From: Theocolax elegans
Lineage: Eukaryota > Arthropoda > Insecta > Hymenoptera > Cerocephalidae
Reading direction: 5' to 3'
Assembly: GCA_026168455.1 (NCBI GenBank)
Contig: CM047426.1
Coordinates: 79,883,986-79,947,985, forward strand
DNA length: 64,000 nucleotides
The position numbers and the translations under genes are program-made. The notes beneath the pieces were generated by a model. The model ran no database searches and was not told the origin of the DNA. It worked only from the letters and a program-made list of their open reading frames with translations. Below are positions 1 to 13,475 of the stretch, piece by piece (position 1 is the stretch's first letter; each line of letters opens with the position of its first letter).

Positions 1-2058
1 AATTTCATATAAATAAATATGTACATTTTGTCATTTAAAAAATAACGCAACGTTTGATACGCATTTAATAGAACACATATAGTCGCTTTCCATAAACATA
101 TTCTCAATACACTAACGAGTGAAATATTTATAAAAAAAAAATAAATACCACACGAAAAATATATGTGTATATATTTTATGAATGGTAAACATTAAATAGT
201 CCAATAGATAGAGAAGAGCGCCACATATGAAACAAATCCTCGAACAAATCTTAAACAAACATTCGTGGCCGGGTTCACGTATTTGCCGCGTGACTTGGCT
301 CGACCGCGCGTTACGCACCAAGGCCGTTATTTAATATCATATCTGGCCTAGGGGGTGCACTAAAATACCGGCGAAATTTAATGTCCCGTGCGCGTCTGTC
401 GAGGAAATTTTCCAAGAGGGCCGTGCGGGAGGGAATAAACCCAAGCGACCCCGTTGTCCCTTTATGCGCGAAAATGACTGTTATATAGGCAGCGTAAAAA
501 CCTCCGGGATTCTTTCGCTGCATTAGCAAAGGTGGCTCGTGCGTTTATTCTCTTACCCAGTCTACTCCAGCTGCGTCGCTAATTACGTGATGGTACTTTG
601 ATGTTTAACGACTTTTTTCACCGAGTGTTAAATTTACCGGCGTCTCTTCTTTCTTTTTCGATTACCGAACGTTGACTTTTTCACAATTAACGTACCTGAC
701 CGTTTTGTCAATTAAGCGATGTCGTGGTAAGTGGCTTCGTTGAGTAAATTCATTGATTTATGCGACGCTCAATTTCATTACAATTTTTATTTTTACGAAC
801 GTATTATATATTATACTTTTTATGATTCAACCAGAATCTTCTTCCTTTATTTTTGAATGATTAGATATTATTTTATAATGACAATATATATATACTTATT
901 TCCTATGGAAATTGAACAATAAATATCAGTTTCTTGAAGCACGTATTAACTATATAACACAAATAACATCCAATATTAGTAGAGTAGGCACAGGCATTCT
1001 TAATAATTTGCGTAACGTAACAAATCGTGTAACCTTAACGAGGTATTCGTAAACATTGAACTATATTTGTAATTACTCAATTATGCAGAGTAATTGCTAA
1101 TACAGAATAACGCGAATTACGAAACAATTTGGATGTGCGTTATTAATGAATAAACATGACCTCGACAAAATATTGTAAAATTTAAATGCTACTAGGATTT
1201 AAAGTAAATATGTTAATAAAATTCACCGGTAAATTAATTTTCAAATTATTAAAACGTTTCGGACCGTAATGTTCAGATGTAAAATCAATGATTTTGATTA
1301 TACTGCCAATTCAGCATCGATTAACGTATTCATAATTCTTCAATGTAGTGCAGTAAATGATATTATTATAACATCAATAATTATTATATTACAAGTATTA
1401 TTACTGTAGATACAGTAATTTTAAATAATATGTCGAAAAAATGTTATTCTTAGTATTATCCACATCAAATTATATAATCTTAATGCCCATTCTATTCTGC
1501 AATTCGACTGTTACGTTTAGAACAAATATGTTGTTCCGTACATTACTACAGTTTCTATTTTATTAGGTTTCAATATTACAGATTTGCGGTATTCATATAT
1601 CATGAACCAATATTCACTTTTATCCTGTAATTTCATATATTTATATAACTAACGGGGATAGTAAGATCATTAATTCTAAAAAAGACATTTGGAGAATGCC
1701 ACCCGAAGAAGGTTAGACGTAACGCGTAAAATGCGCGAGCCACTAAAATATGAACCGATAATATATCCAACGAAAAATGCTCAATTCCGGCAAATGGATT
1801 CCCGGATGGTGCAGAAAGAAAAAAAGGCGAAGAAGAATCACGTGGCAGTGATGTCGAGGAGGATAGAGAAACGTACCTCCTCGCGTCGCATTGGATCCCG
1901 CGAAGGCGGAATCAAACAGCACCGTCGTAATTCACAGCGAGTCCCAACCCTTTTCCCGGCGCGAAGCAGCCCTCGCATTAAATTATAAAGTCAAAACCGC
2001 CCCGCCGAAAGTGAGCTGTCTACGAAGATGATATAAATGTGACTATTATACGACGCAG
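1..2058. other. Non-coding: AT-rich with CpG patches
   Basis: CpG-richer DNA at about 220-600 and 1690-2030 is separated by very AT-rich sequence. The short frames in the patches show no family resemblance. No gene or RNA recognised. Confidence 0.6.
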
Positions 2059-2081
2059 GAGAGAGAGAGAGAGAGAGAGAG
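2059..2081. repeat. (GA)n microsatellite
   Basis: Uninterrupted GA dinucleotides, about 11 units. It forms an inverted pair with the CT run at 2210-2254, 128 bp away. Confidence 0.95.
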
Positions 2082-2206
2082 GAGAATCGAACGGAATCCA
2101 CGGCGGACGATAAGTGTTTGAAATATTGAAAGCTGAAGCTCGCATCCTCGGGTATCCTACTCTACCACAACCAGCTCCCTTCGTACTCCACCTCTCTCCT
2201 TCTCCT

Positions 2207-2209
<3 letters not shown>

Positions 2210-2254
<45 letters not shown>
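2210..2254. repeat. (CT)n microsatellite
   Basis: About 22 CT units preceded by an imperfect pyrimidine tract from 2190. The open frames across it on both strands are dipeptide repeats and not genes. Confidence 0.95.
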
Positions 2255-2258
<4 letters not shown>

Positions 2259-3686
2259 ATCTGCCCCTCTCGATAGAGCCAAAGGAGCATAATGCTGCCA
2301 TTTATGTCGTGGTCGTCGATACTAGATGGGAGACAAAGAGAGAAATACCGGTAGAGGGATTAAAATTTATCATACATTTGCGTGGGCTCGCGAAATATAA
2401 TGTGCAACTGAGTGTACACCGGGTGACATGTCGTAAAGCGCCAAGTGCTCTTTCGATAAATATTATCGTTGAGCGGATGGCGTTGATGCGATTTAAATAA
2501 TGATAGAAATATTATTCAAGAAGATTTAATGAACGTTTCGTTTAATGCTTCATACCAACTTTTGGATAGTCAATTATTCTGTTATACACGATGTCAAACA
2601 TCTATCAAATAAATTGATATACATTTATTACACTTCAAAAAGGTTCAATGCACTTTAAATAACGATTAAATTGCATATCGTGCATGTATTCAACGAGTTA
2701 TTATTCCATTTGATGTTGCGGAATTTTTATCGAAAAGAAAATCATTTAATTGAATGTATATAAAGTAAGAAAACTGATTTTCAGTATGCATCGGAAACTA
2801 GAGGATTGTCGACTTGGAGTCGCAGGTACGAAGGATCGAGCTTGAGGCTATTCTCCGGTACACGCGATGGATCGTCCGAAATTTCCAAGCCACCGTGAAA
2901 ACAAGCGCCGTATCAATCACTTTGCGAGGATTTGGCCTCGCCGAGCCTTGCCCAGGTGTATAAAGCCGCTTCGCACACCCATGTACAACGCGTTCACGTT
3001 GTCGTTGCGACCCCCGGAGCTTTTATTCTTATCTAATCAGTTAGTTTTACTTTGTCTTTTTAAAACGAGATTTCGATTTGTAATTACGAATAAATAGTAT
3101 CAAATGGTAGATCCCCCTCGTATAAACGATGTTTGCAATTTAAAGTACTTTTATTAAATTAAATATTATCGCAGATTTTAGTGATTTTTATAAACATTTT
3201 ACTGCGTGCATCTGTACTTTACGCTCTTCTGGATCATATAAGGTATATAAATAAATGTACATATTTCATCGTTCTTCACAGTTACATAAGTATGAAAAGC
3301 AGAGGATTTTTTTAGGAAGAAATCATAGAGATAATGTTAAAAATATATGGTAATATTTTCTTGAAAAATATCGGTATAAACTGCCACTTATTCTCAGCGC
3401 TTGTTGATGCGTTTACGTATGTATACACACGACTCGACGAATGTATGCATCGGGAAAACGAATTTGCATCGATTTTGCTGAAACCTACTGCTATTCAAAA
3501 GTGCAAAAGGGATCCTTGGAAGACGGTCATGCACGAAGGAAAGGGCATTATCATCGACATGTATATTTCTATGCTATATCTACACTCTTCTTTACAATTT
3601 ATCCTTCGCTGCGCTTTGATTTTTAAACTCATTCGAAAAGCCAATTCACGCTATTCGTACAGTAGAATAATATCTTCATCTTATTG
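2255..3686. other. Non-coding: mixed composition
   Basis: A CpG-rich patch at 2780-3060 contains GTGTATAAAGCC (TATA-like, 2957-2968) without a convincing initiator, and an acceptor-donor pair (TTTTCAG ... GCAG|GTACGA) enclosing about 41 nt near 2785-2825. The 117-codon frame at 3334-3687 is unremarkable. No gene called. Confidence 0.5.
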
Positions 3687-3749
3687 AATTAATTAAACCG
3701 GCGTTGAAATTTAATTAAAATCTAATTAAGCTAACGTTAATTAAGATTT
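3687..3749. promoter_or_regulatory. Cluster of TAATTA homeodomain-type motifs with a hairpin
   Basis: Four TTAATTAA/TAATTAAG-type sites occur within about 60 bp. Part of the cluster is an imperfect inverted repeat: AAATCTAATTAA (3718-3729) against TTAATTAAGATTT (3737-3749), with a 7-nt loop. It could be an enhancer core, but such motifs also arise by chance in AT-rich DNA. Confidence 0.2.
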
Positions 3750-6328
3750 GTATTAACAAAATAGATGATTTAAATGCTTATTCAATAGCTTTTCAGAAAT
3801 TATAAATTTTTGTTAATATTAAAATAATATATTTTGGTATAAGTAGAACAACAAAGAATATGACGAAATACGCGTAATACATAATTTAGATGTTGTTATG
3901 ATATTCTTTAAAAATAATAGAACATCGCTAACAATAACAGTTGAATAATTAAATTAAATAATACTAGTTGTACAATGCTAAGCAATTTTTGTCTGCAATT
4001 ACATGAAGTTTTTTAATTTATCATATAAATGTAGCTAATATTTGCTAGGTTAATTAATATTTGCAACGGAAAATTGAAATTTATTTAAATTCTGGATTTT
4101 TATATTGACACGGAGAACCGATCCGTTAATGAAAACTACGAACGAGCAGGTAAACATATTAATGGAAAAAGTTATACATTCGGTGGCAAAACAAACGTAG
4201 ATCCGAAGAGAAGTGGAGCCCTTTAAAACAGGTAAACAGAGAAAAAATTTATGCACATCAAATTTTCATTAACAACTCGATAATTTTACCGTACATCACG
4301 CTCGAGAGAACGGTGAAAAAAGTACCATTGTTTATATGCTACAAACAAGAAGGAAATTCCCTCCAGAGGGTGCATATACAGGGAGACAGACAACGGAAGC
4401 GGAAGTACGGCTCTCTCGTAGGTACATCTTCAGAGTGAGAGGGAAGAGGGTTAGGCTTTTCAGGGCGAGAAATCACACGCATCGGGTAAACAAAAGCCTG
4501 AAAGCTACGCTATACGTTTTCTTTCTCTGTTTCTTCCTCTCTCGGTCCCTCGGTAATTATTGTAATGGATGTCGCGTTTATACGCGTTTGCCCCCTCGGC
4601 GGTCTTGAATCGCTCTCGGCGTTGCAAACTGGAGGGGACGAAAGCTCAATGGAGCACGGGAGCGCGAAATGATTTTACGAGGGAGTTTTCAAATGTTTTT
4701 CCCGCAATTGAGCCACCGATCCTGGGTTTTCGTGCGCGTTCTCCCGCGCGATTGGAGTTAAAGAGGAACGAATTTGACGGGTCGTGGGTATTTTTGGTAG
4801 AGGGATTTCATTTGGGTAATTATTTATATTCGCGTAACTGACGCGACTAACTAACTGTAACTTACAATCTGTTAAGGGAGATAGTGTTCATTTGCATAAC
4901 GTTACGAGTTCGACGTGTGAACTGTACTTTATTTATTTTTATCGCCTTGTTCATTTAATTACGTAAATTAAATATCGCTATATTTTTTAATATGGATAGA
5001 TTTTTCGTAGAAATGTGTTCGGTAAATAATCAATAAAGAAATACTTATGTAAGTTGACAGGAAGATAGAACTCGGAGCCGAAAATAGGAACGTCGTAGTT
5101 AGTTTTTCGGATAAAAGGAAAACAATGGAGATTAAAAGCAAGGTGGGTATGGTTCGGGACAACTAAACCGAAACGAAACGGTGCCCTTTCCATTATCATT
5201 CCTCACAAATTTTACGGCCTCGCGCTCGCAAAGCGCGACACGCGTGACGAAACGCGACACATGCGTCTTCTCCCTCGACTCGGGTTAATGGTGGCCGACA
5301 TTCAATATTGTCCTCTGCGGACCCTCCGGAGGACTTTTTGTCGCATTAAAAGGGAACATAGGGGCTAAATCGAGAGAAGGAAAACAGATTCCGAGGTCGA
5401 GCTACGTATCTATGTATGTGTCCGTATGTGTGTGCGAAGGGACGCTATGTTGGAATACCAAGTAGATCGAGGTCGCTCGGACGAGATATCAGATTATTCG
5501 TGCGAGAAAAAATATTAAAAAGTTCGGCTTGACAATATGTCAGTTGCGCCTGGCGTCGCCTCTTTATGCGGCTTTTCACTTTTCTTTTTTTCGTTTGTAT
5601 TTTTTTTAATGGACACGACACATCTACTACGGTACCAGTAATGTACGTTATGTACTTATAAATGAGATGCAGTATATGCATTAATAATGTGAGAAAAAAA
5701 CATCTGCTTTTCGATGTTTTTTCTTATTATCAACTTTCGTATCTTGCAATGAAACAGTTTACCAATGTATTAATTACGAATTTGAAACTTGACTGGATGG
5801 ATGATATTAAAGTTTTCAAAGATCACGTGAATAGAGAACTGGCAGTATATACTGTTTGAAAAATAAATGTGAGAAAAACATTTCTGGAATGCTATATTTA
5901 GAGTGTTATCAATACGCTTAAACCATTGTATCTTACAGTACAACAATTTAATTCGGATACTTTAAGTTTAAGTTTTATTGTTTTGATGAAATACCAAACT
6001 ACTCGCTACAAAAAATTATATAAATCAGCGTAACATAAAACCCGCGTAAAAAAAAGAAACATCGTCCAGTTCTCTTAAATCACCGACGTCCAGACAATTC
6101 CAAACAGGTCAGCTCGCGAAGACAGAGAAAGGGCGCTACCGAAAAACGAAGAGGAAGAAAAAATACGAAGCGAGAAAAAAGAAAAACTGATAGCTCAAGG
6201 CTTAGGGATCGAGGATTCGAAGAGTGGTGGTGAGAGCGGGTTTGCGCTGATTGCCACTAAATTGCGAGCGAGCGCGTCTACGACCGGTCAAATGGTGCAG
6301 ACCCATAGATCTATTTTCTGTCCCGCAG
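3750..6328. other. Non-coding: alternating AT-rich and CpG-rich
   Basis: CpG patches lie at 4270-4860 and 5160-5480; the second has a loose direct repeat of CGCGACAC...GCGT (5236-5275). The frames here (90 codons or fewer) look random. Purine-rich sequence at 6110-6190 leads into the acceptor before the ORF at 6406. Confidence 0.5.
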
Positions 6329-6405
6329 CGAGCCGAGACAATTTCCAAGTTCCCCGTACAAATATCTATATAGATATAGAAGAGAAGCCCGATCTATAAA
6401 CCACA

Positions 6406-6561
6406 ATGACCACTGCGGATATCTGGACTTTGATCATGATATCTTCTCTGTCCTTTGGATTCTCGTGTGTCGCAGTAGACGTTAAGATTTGCTGTTGCAA
6501 TTGGGCAGTTAACCCAAGAAATTTATTAATACACAAAGTTAATTGTAATGTACTCTCTTAG
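6406..6561 (+). CDS. Short ORF or exon with signal-peptide-like N-terminus (51 codons)
   Basis: A good acceptor (CTATTTTCTGTCCCGCAG, AG at 6327-6328) precedes a stretch with no other ATG until CCACAATGA at 6406. The frame starts MTTADIW, then has a hydrophobic segment (residues 6-19, LIMISSLSFGF) followed by C-V-A-V-D, a plausible signal-peptidase site after Ala23, and runs on with a Cys-Cys-Cys cluster (29-31) to a TAG at 6559. An in-frame TAA lies just upstream. No consensus donor ends the exon (GTAGAC at 6475 and GTTAAG at 6481 are weak), and another pyrimidine-rich acceptor-like sequence ends at 6476. It could be a first coding exon of a secreted protein, a small peptide, or chance; the downstream sequence becomes AT-rich at once. 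Confidence 0.25.
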   Translation: MTTADIWTLIMISSLSFGFSCVAVDVKICCCNWAVNPRNLLIHKVNCNVLS

Positions 6562-7821
6562 CCTAGGTGTAAATACATTACTAATCAATTTTCTCTTCGT
6601 TCATGCAGTTTGTGTAATAGGAAGGAATTTTACATAATAGGAAAAAAATAATTTACATTCAGATAGACCATTCACTTGTACTACTGAATAATAATCGACC
6701 ATTTTATCGATAAGATTAATTATAGTTCAGTTATACATCAATGATTAGTATAAATTTCAAGCAAATATATATTATTGGAGAAAAATAAAAAAACAAAGAG
6801 ACCAAGTATTAAAAAAAACTATAAAAAAACTGAATTTTCGATCATAAAACTTTTTTGGGCTAAATATTTATATGAAAAATAAAAATTGCTAGCGTGTTGA
6901 AAGTACGTATAAATCGTATAACATAAAAATAGTAAATATGAAAACATCAATGAATCTTTTAATACAACTTAAAAAGAAAATAAAAATAAAAAGTTATTTT
7001 GTTTAATCCAAAATAAACACGTAAGCTTTTTCGAACGATTTTTTCGTGTAGTTTAATAAAAATAATATTGGAAAAGCAACCGTGAATTAGAGTGCCATCA
7101 AAGAGTTTATAAAATTATATAAAATTAATAAAACGACGATCAAGAAAGTGTCGTAAACATTTTATTTCGGTAAGTATGAGAGAGCCATGGATCTAGAAAT
7201 GTAAAACGAAGTAGCGTAGCACTCTTTTGCTAGACCTTGAGGCTGACCTCAGGTAAACAAAGTAAGAGACGTTGAAAAAAGAAAGGCGGAAGGATGGACG
7301 AAAGAGAATTATCCGAAAACTCGGCGCGAGGATAGACGGATGTACGAGTAACCGTTCGCCCCTGGAGAGAAAAAAGGGAAGTTGCCTTGGAATAAGCAAG
7401 TGGACCCTAGCGTGAAAGGAAAACGGATAGACGAGAGGAAAGTTGCATCTCTTCAAAGCGGAATCTGGACGGGCGTGTGTATCGGAAGACGACGAAATTC
7501 ACTTTCCAGGGTAATTCCTTTTTTATTCCCAGCAGTTTTCAGATTTTCATCCTCAAATGAGCTCCTTTCTAGAAATCCAAATAAGAGGAGGAAAAACGAA
7601 GAGCAGCGAAAGAAACCGAGATAAGAGAGTGGGAGTCTAGCCACGGGAGTTACAACTTGCAATTTTTATTGTGGCCCTTTTACGTCCGGGGATAAAGTAG
7701 ACAGACTTCACCCCCTTCAGGGACTTCAAAATCGATCGTCATCGCTCGAGTGCCGGACCACCGGCAACTTTGCTCGTAAAAAAAAGATCCTTCGCTGAGA
7801 GAAAGAGAGCAAGTAGGAAGA
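6562..7821. other. Non-coding: AT-rich, then purine-rich
   Basis: Strongly AT-rich to 7190. A lone consensus donor (CGGTAAGTATG near 7169) has no exon-like sequence before it. From 7190 the DNA is purine-rich and CpG-richer, with no recognisable product. Confidence 0.5.
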
Positions 7822-7852
7822 GAGACGCGAGACGCGAGACGCGAGACACGAG
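7822..7852. repeat. GAGACGC heptamer minisatellite
   Basis: Three perfect GAGACGC units and a fourth, GAGACAC, in tandem inside a purine-rich patch. They produce the Arg/Glu/Thr-rich part of the 162-codon frame at 7770-8258, which I regard as spurious. Confidence 0.85.
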
Positions 7853-10800
7853 AAAAAGAAAGAAAGAGCCGGACACATTTCGTCTCATCGCACACGCCTA
7901 TACGTGCGCGGGAAAAAGAAAGGCGGCACGGATACCCGATCGCCGTAAAGGCGCTCCCCGAACAAAAATTAAATATCTTCGCAAGAGCGATAAAACGGGA
8001 AACTTTAGAGGATCGACTGCACGCGTCCGTATGGCTATACACGCAGTAAAGACAACGATGCTCCGACTGCTCCCGGCTGACCAAAGCCTTAGTCTATCTA
8101 CTGACTCCGGTGAAGCCGCAAATGCTCTTTCTCTTATACCCTTTCTTTCCTACTCTCTCTTCTTTAAAAATCGTACGAGAAAGAATCAATTTTATCTAGG
8201 GTGTCGTACGTGGTCTTTAAGATTTTTCAGATGCTATCTACAGATGGTTCTTTTATAAAACATTATATAAGTCGATCTAACTTATCCGATGTTAACTTGA
8301 TGCCTGTTTTCTGAAACTTGAAACAGCTATTCTTATATTATTCAAAAGATAAATAAAGTCTATCATCAACCATTTTCACAGTCTTTGTAAAGACTGCAGC
8401 ATATTATGTTGCCAACAAAACACGCACTAAATTTTTCTTTCACTGAACAATTATCTTGAAATTTGATTTTATCTTATCTATAATTAATTTTTCTCTGAAA
8501 ACTCGTGCAATTTACTTAAGCTCTCTTCAGTTATAATGAACCGACTAATTTGCAACATTTACCGTATTCACTTTTTCTCTTAAAAGCTGTTTCGTGGCAA
8601 GATAGAAATTGCATGTTTTCTCGTGAATACATAACACAATTTTTAAAATATAGTATAATTACTTAACATTACTACTAATTGTAATAAGTTTTTAAATACA
8701 TTATTACAAATTGAATGCATAGTATTTTGATTTTCTGTCAATGCACGACGACCCGTAACTAGGGAATTCATGTAGTTTATCATATAATTAAAGTGGTTTG
8801 AATTTTCTCTCAATTTGTTGCATTTTCCTAAATTAACGTAATAGTTTCAATTAACTTTTACGTAATTAACTTGATGCTTGCAGCAATGACACTAAGTCAA
8901 TATTGACTTAATATTTCCTATTGATATTATTATTGACGTTGCAGTTTAACGTATAAATTGACGTGGGAGCATAATAAATTTGAAAAGGCAAACTTTTTCA
9001 AAATTTGAACACATACATAATTTTTAACACCATTCAATTAGCTAATGATAAAATTATTATGCTAATTGTGTTAGAGTTAGATTTAGTTATCAAGCAAGTA
9101 TATAAATGGATTTAATTAAATTTTCAATCTCTTTTAACTAAAATGTGTAATAAGGAAAGGTAAGGAAATATTTTATCGAAGTGCTGATAAACATAATTCA
9201 ATTGTAGGTATACCGTTTAGTCAATTACTTTCTTCGAAAGACTAAATTTTCTCGATAACGCGAAACACACGGAGAGATCCCAGAAATATTTATTAGGTAA
9301 ACATCGTGTAGTTTTAGACGAGTTAACCGAAAGAATTTTGGAACATTATCAAAGGGACGGGGAGAGAAACTACCCGAGAAAATAAAAGGTACGGTCTTTA
9401 AAAGTCCGAGGGAATGCTCTTATTAGAAGCTCGGCATCGTAGCCCGGCGAAAAATGCGGCCGGCGCATTACAAAAGCCGAGTGCAATTCTCGGGCGAAAT
9501 AGGAGAAAGGAACGAGGTGAGAGACAGCGAGACTGGGCAATGGCATTAAATCTTGCAGGGGCGCATTCGTTCTTTTACTGCCGCGTCGATTTAAGAAGTT
9601 TTAATACTTGATAAAGGCGCCGCACTTCGGGATTCCCGTGGCCTGCGAGTTTCGCTCGCGGCATTCAACCCAAGGCATACCCCTTCCCTTACGTTTTATT
9701 TGTTGCGACTAACGAAGTTAGTCCGTGAAAGAAAGTTCCGCGAGGCACTTTAATTTTAACTCACGACTTTCTCTCTCTTTTTGTCCCTCTCTTTCAGTTA
9801 CACTCTCCCACTCGCTTTCTCCCATGGGAGTATGAGATAATGTTTCTCCCCCTGCATTGTTTCTGCTCATTTCCCGACATTAGCGAGGAGCCCAGCGAGA
9901 GAGACAATAAGTTGCATTTTAGTATAACTACGTTTATAACTTATTTTTATTGCGCCGTACGTTAATCATGTTTACGATCTTACTTTCTCTCTTTACCTCG
10001 GGCCTTTCTTTCCCGTGTACTTTGCAAATGGCGATGAAGGAGTCGTACTATTTTTCTACTCGGATTGATTAAATATTTAGCGAGTTTAATTAAAAAGTTC
10101 CTGCTTGGATTTCTTATACAGGTAAATAATAGTCATTCGTTTAAGTGATTCGGCTGCATAATTAAGCGATTGCCAATATACGAATGTTCTTTCAAGCTTT
10201 TAGAATAGTTTTAATTTAGCTTGACCTAAAAAAAATTTTATATAGATTAGTCGACTTTTTGATTCAGATGAATAAAAATATATTAAAGTTCATTTGGCAG
10301 AAAAAATAGCAGTTTAGCGATTATTAAAAACAAATAAATATGAATATAAATTTAAAAAATGGTTCATCATTTTTACTCATTTCCACAATGACTAATTAGT
10401 TACACGCGTACATAGATTTTTGAAGTACGTAATTAAATAAGTAACCTCAAGTTCCTAAAAACGAAAATAAAAATGAAAATAAAGAGAGAATTCGAAATCG
10501 TGTTCGTTCGTGTGTAAAATAAGCGTATTATCAAAGATAAGAGGGTAAGGTAATAAATTTTGTTGTTATATAAATTATCCGGGCATTCGGTCAAAGGACC
10601 GAAAGAAACGGAAGAATAAAATTTCCTCGAGTCCAAATAGTCTCGAGTCTAACTAGGAAAGTTGGCGCGTCAGTGAAAGAAACTCGCTCCCGCGCGGGCC
10701 TCGGAGTAAAAGAACTTTAGCGCTCATAGAAATTTCGAAGCACCTAAAATACTCTTCCGGCTCGAGCTCGCAGTCCTGGAAACTGCTAAGATGGACACGA

Positions 10801-13395
10801 AATGGAGGTGCAAGAAAGAAATAAAAAGGGGAAGACGAGGTAAAAGACCCCGGGGCGACTGGAAAAGTGCACAGTTTCCTGGAAAGAGAGAGTGCCTCTT
10901 TATTGAGGGGCATCCCTTATCCGTCTCTCTGCCCTTTTACGTATGTCCGCGCACTCGCTCTCTCTTACTCGCTACTCTAGAGTTTCACACGCTCCGGCCT
11001 AAGGATCCTCGCGGACTCGGTTCACGGACATGTCTTATGGCCCTTGGGAATCAGCGCTTCGAACAAACGAGAACCTTCCAACTTTTCGAGGTTTACGCAG
11101 TTGAAAATATTGCATGTTTCCCGTGATGTACAATTCTAGTTGGTTCGATAAATGAAAAAAAGTATATTTCTGTCTATAAATAAATTTCGTTTATTTTGAC
11201 AATTCATTTAAATTAGAGAGTGATACCTTGAGAATTTGTACTACAAATACACAAAACACCCTTTAGAGTTAAAAAAAGATTAACAATCCTCGAAAACAAT
11301 TAGTTTTATCAAAAAAATTGATGTAGAAAAACAGAGAAATGAAAAGATCCTTCCAAACGTACGAACCTACAAAAAAAATACAGCAGATACCTACAAAGAA
11401 AATGAGCACTCGATGTTTTTCCGGTTTTACTGTGGAAGCCCGAACCGAATTGCTTAATCTCCCTAACGAATACAAACGGCGCTCTTTTAATGCTAGCCTC
11501 GAGATAAGCCGCGCGCGAAAGAGAGAAAAGGGAGTTTGATGGGCGGAAGCAATATCTATTAGCGTACTTAGAGCAACGATGCCGAAAAACAATTCCGAAA
11601 CTCGTTTTACCGTGTCGACGAGGGTTAAAGACAAGACGAAAGACAGTCGACAGGTGGATGCCATAAACACGCGGAGATTAATTGACGTTTGAAACTATTG
11701 TTTTTTAATGATTTTTATTATTCGATGTTTGGATAAATTGTAATTTAATTTATACAACTTAAGTATTGCGATTCGTCAAAATGTAAGTATACATCCAATT
11801 TTTTTAAGTAGAATTTAAATTTATTAACGTTTAAATGATTATACGATAACATAAAGTAATTGCAATAGTTAGTATTATCATTCAAGCTTCAATTGAACAA
11901 CGACAAAATATCTAGTTTCCTGGAAATTCAAAGATATAAATTAATTTCAACCGACCGAAAATAAAATGTAATCGACAAAAACTAATTGAAACGTATCAAT
12001 TGAAACTGAAACTAATAAAAATACAATGAAATTGCGATATCGAGAATGAAAAAATATTTATAGTATAAGAAAATTTACACAGAACTATTGGACGGTAAGC
12101 GATAGCATGTTGCATTATATATTCAAACGAAAGAGCCATAATGTAATACAATTAAATGTTAATTTACTAAAAGCCAACGCGTCCAAGTATCCCGAGTATA
12201 CTCGAGCTCGACACACATCGATTGCACTCGACGCCGAAGCCGCATAATAAATTGACGCGAAATAACGTGAGCAATTAATAAAACAGCTCGAGTGGCTCAT
12301 CCCCTACTCGACGATAAAATGGATAAAGCGTATGCCCTGCAAGATGGAATGATCAATGAAAGCAACAATGGCCTCAGCCAAGAAGAAGGAAATTTTATCG
12401 AACCGCATAAACCTGGGAGAATGGCTTGTTTTCTCGCGTTATAAAATTCTCTCGAAAGCTGATTCCCTCCGACACACGCGTGAAACATTGAGTTTGCGTG
12501 AGATACGTAATGGTGTATCGTAGTACAAATTAAAAATCCACTTGCGGATTACCCCGTACCTGCGATCCCAAAGATTAGGATGGACGTTCATTTCATGGTC
12601 CGTCGAGTCGCGCGAGCCAGTCAAATGTGGCGCAAGGTAGATCCTTGCTTTCTCAGCGAATTTATATACGAGACCTTGTAAGGTTTATGTGCTCCAATTA
12701 ATTACGTATTTATTGTTTATTATAACTATTACGATCGTATTCTTCTTGTCGTAAAGTGAAAAAATCAAATTTATTTATGTGTACCTGATTGTAACACAAA
12801 AAAGAGTATTACTTAATTTATATATCACAATAGTGGTGCAGATCAATGATGCCAAATACAGAACATTAATCTTGTAAGCAAAAATTAATTTTCTTATTTC
12901 TAATAAAAAGTGATTGATTAAAAATTTAATCTAATTTTGAAATTCGGAAATGTAGCACAATACATCTTAGCTGCTTAAACAATAAATCTCGCGCTACATA
13001 TAAATTAACCACATAATTTTCCAACACTGCAAATTCAGAAAAAAGCTTGTTCCACCTGCATTAAGCGTAGGAAAGTTAATTGTTATACAGGAAGTAGATG
13101 CCCAAGAGAAAAACGTTTCGAAATTAAAGCGCACCAAAAACTCGCTAACTCACGTTTTTCCATCCGCCTAACAAGAGATTCTGGAACGCGCGAAAAAGAA
13201 GATCGTCCCTCTTCCTCTTTCTCTCTTCCTTCCTCCCGAACAAGCAGAATAACAGAACCACCAAAAAAAGGGGTGGACTCAACATACACCTCCAGTGAAA
13301 AACTTCATTTTCTAATTAAACCCCGGACACAGGGGAAAACAAAGCAGCTAAGCCGGCTAAAATCTAACCCGGGTAATGGACAAAAAATAGCTGTG
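7853..13395. other. Non-coding: five CpG/AT alternations
   Basis: CpG-rich patches at 7.85-8.24, 9.28-10.03, 10.56-11.13, 11.34-11.68 and 12.18-12.66 kb are separated by AT-rich DNA. The frames in them (up to 133 codons, some overlapping on both strands) are compositionally driven. No splice-bounded exon, tRNA or repeat family recognised. Confidence 0.5.
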
Positions 13396-13475
13396 AGAGC
13401 GAGAGCTAGCGAGAGAGGGAAAGAGGGAGAGAGAGAGGGAGAGAGAGGGAGAGAGAGAGGCGGAAAGAGGGGAGG
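13396..13475. repeat. Imperfect (GA)n purine tract
   Basis: GAGAGAGGGA-type repeats, almost pure purine over 60 bp, in a CpG-rich patch (13.1-13.76 kb). Confidence 0.85.

Noticed and set aside
2020..2500. Two overlapping ORFs across GA/CT repeats
   Set aside because: Both consist largely of dipeptide repeats made by the microsatellites.
2785..2825. Possible 41-nt micro-exon (TTTTCAG ... GCAG|GTACGA)
   Set aside because: The donor is weak beyond GTA, and no partner exons are seen nearby.
7770..8258. 162-codon Arg/Lys-rich ORF
   Set aside because: Driven by a GAGACGC repeat and purine-rich DNA; a 134-codon frame overlaps on the other strand; no recognisable family.
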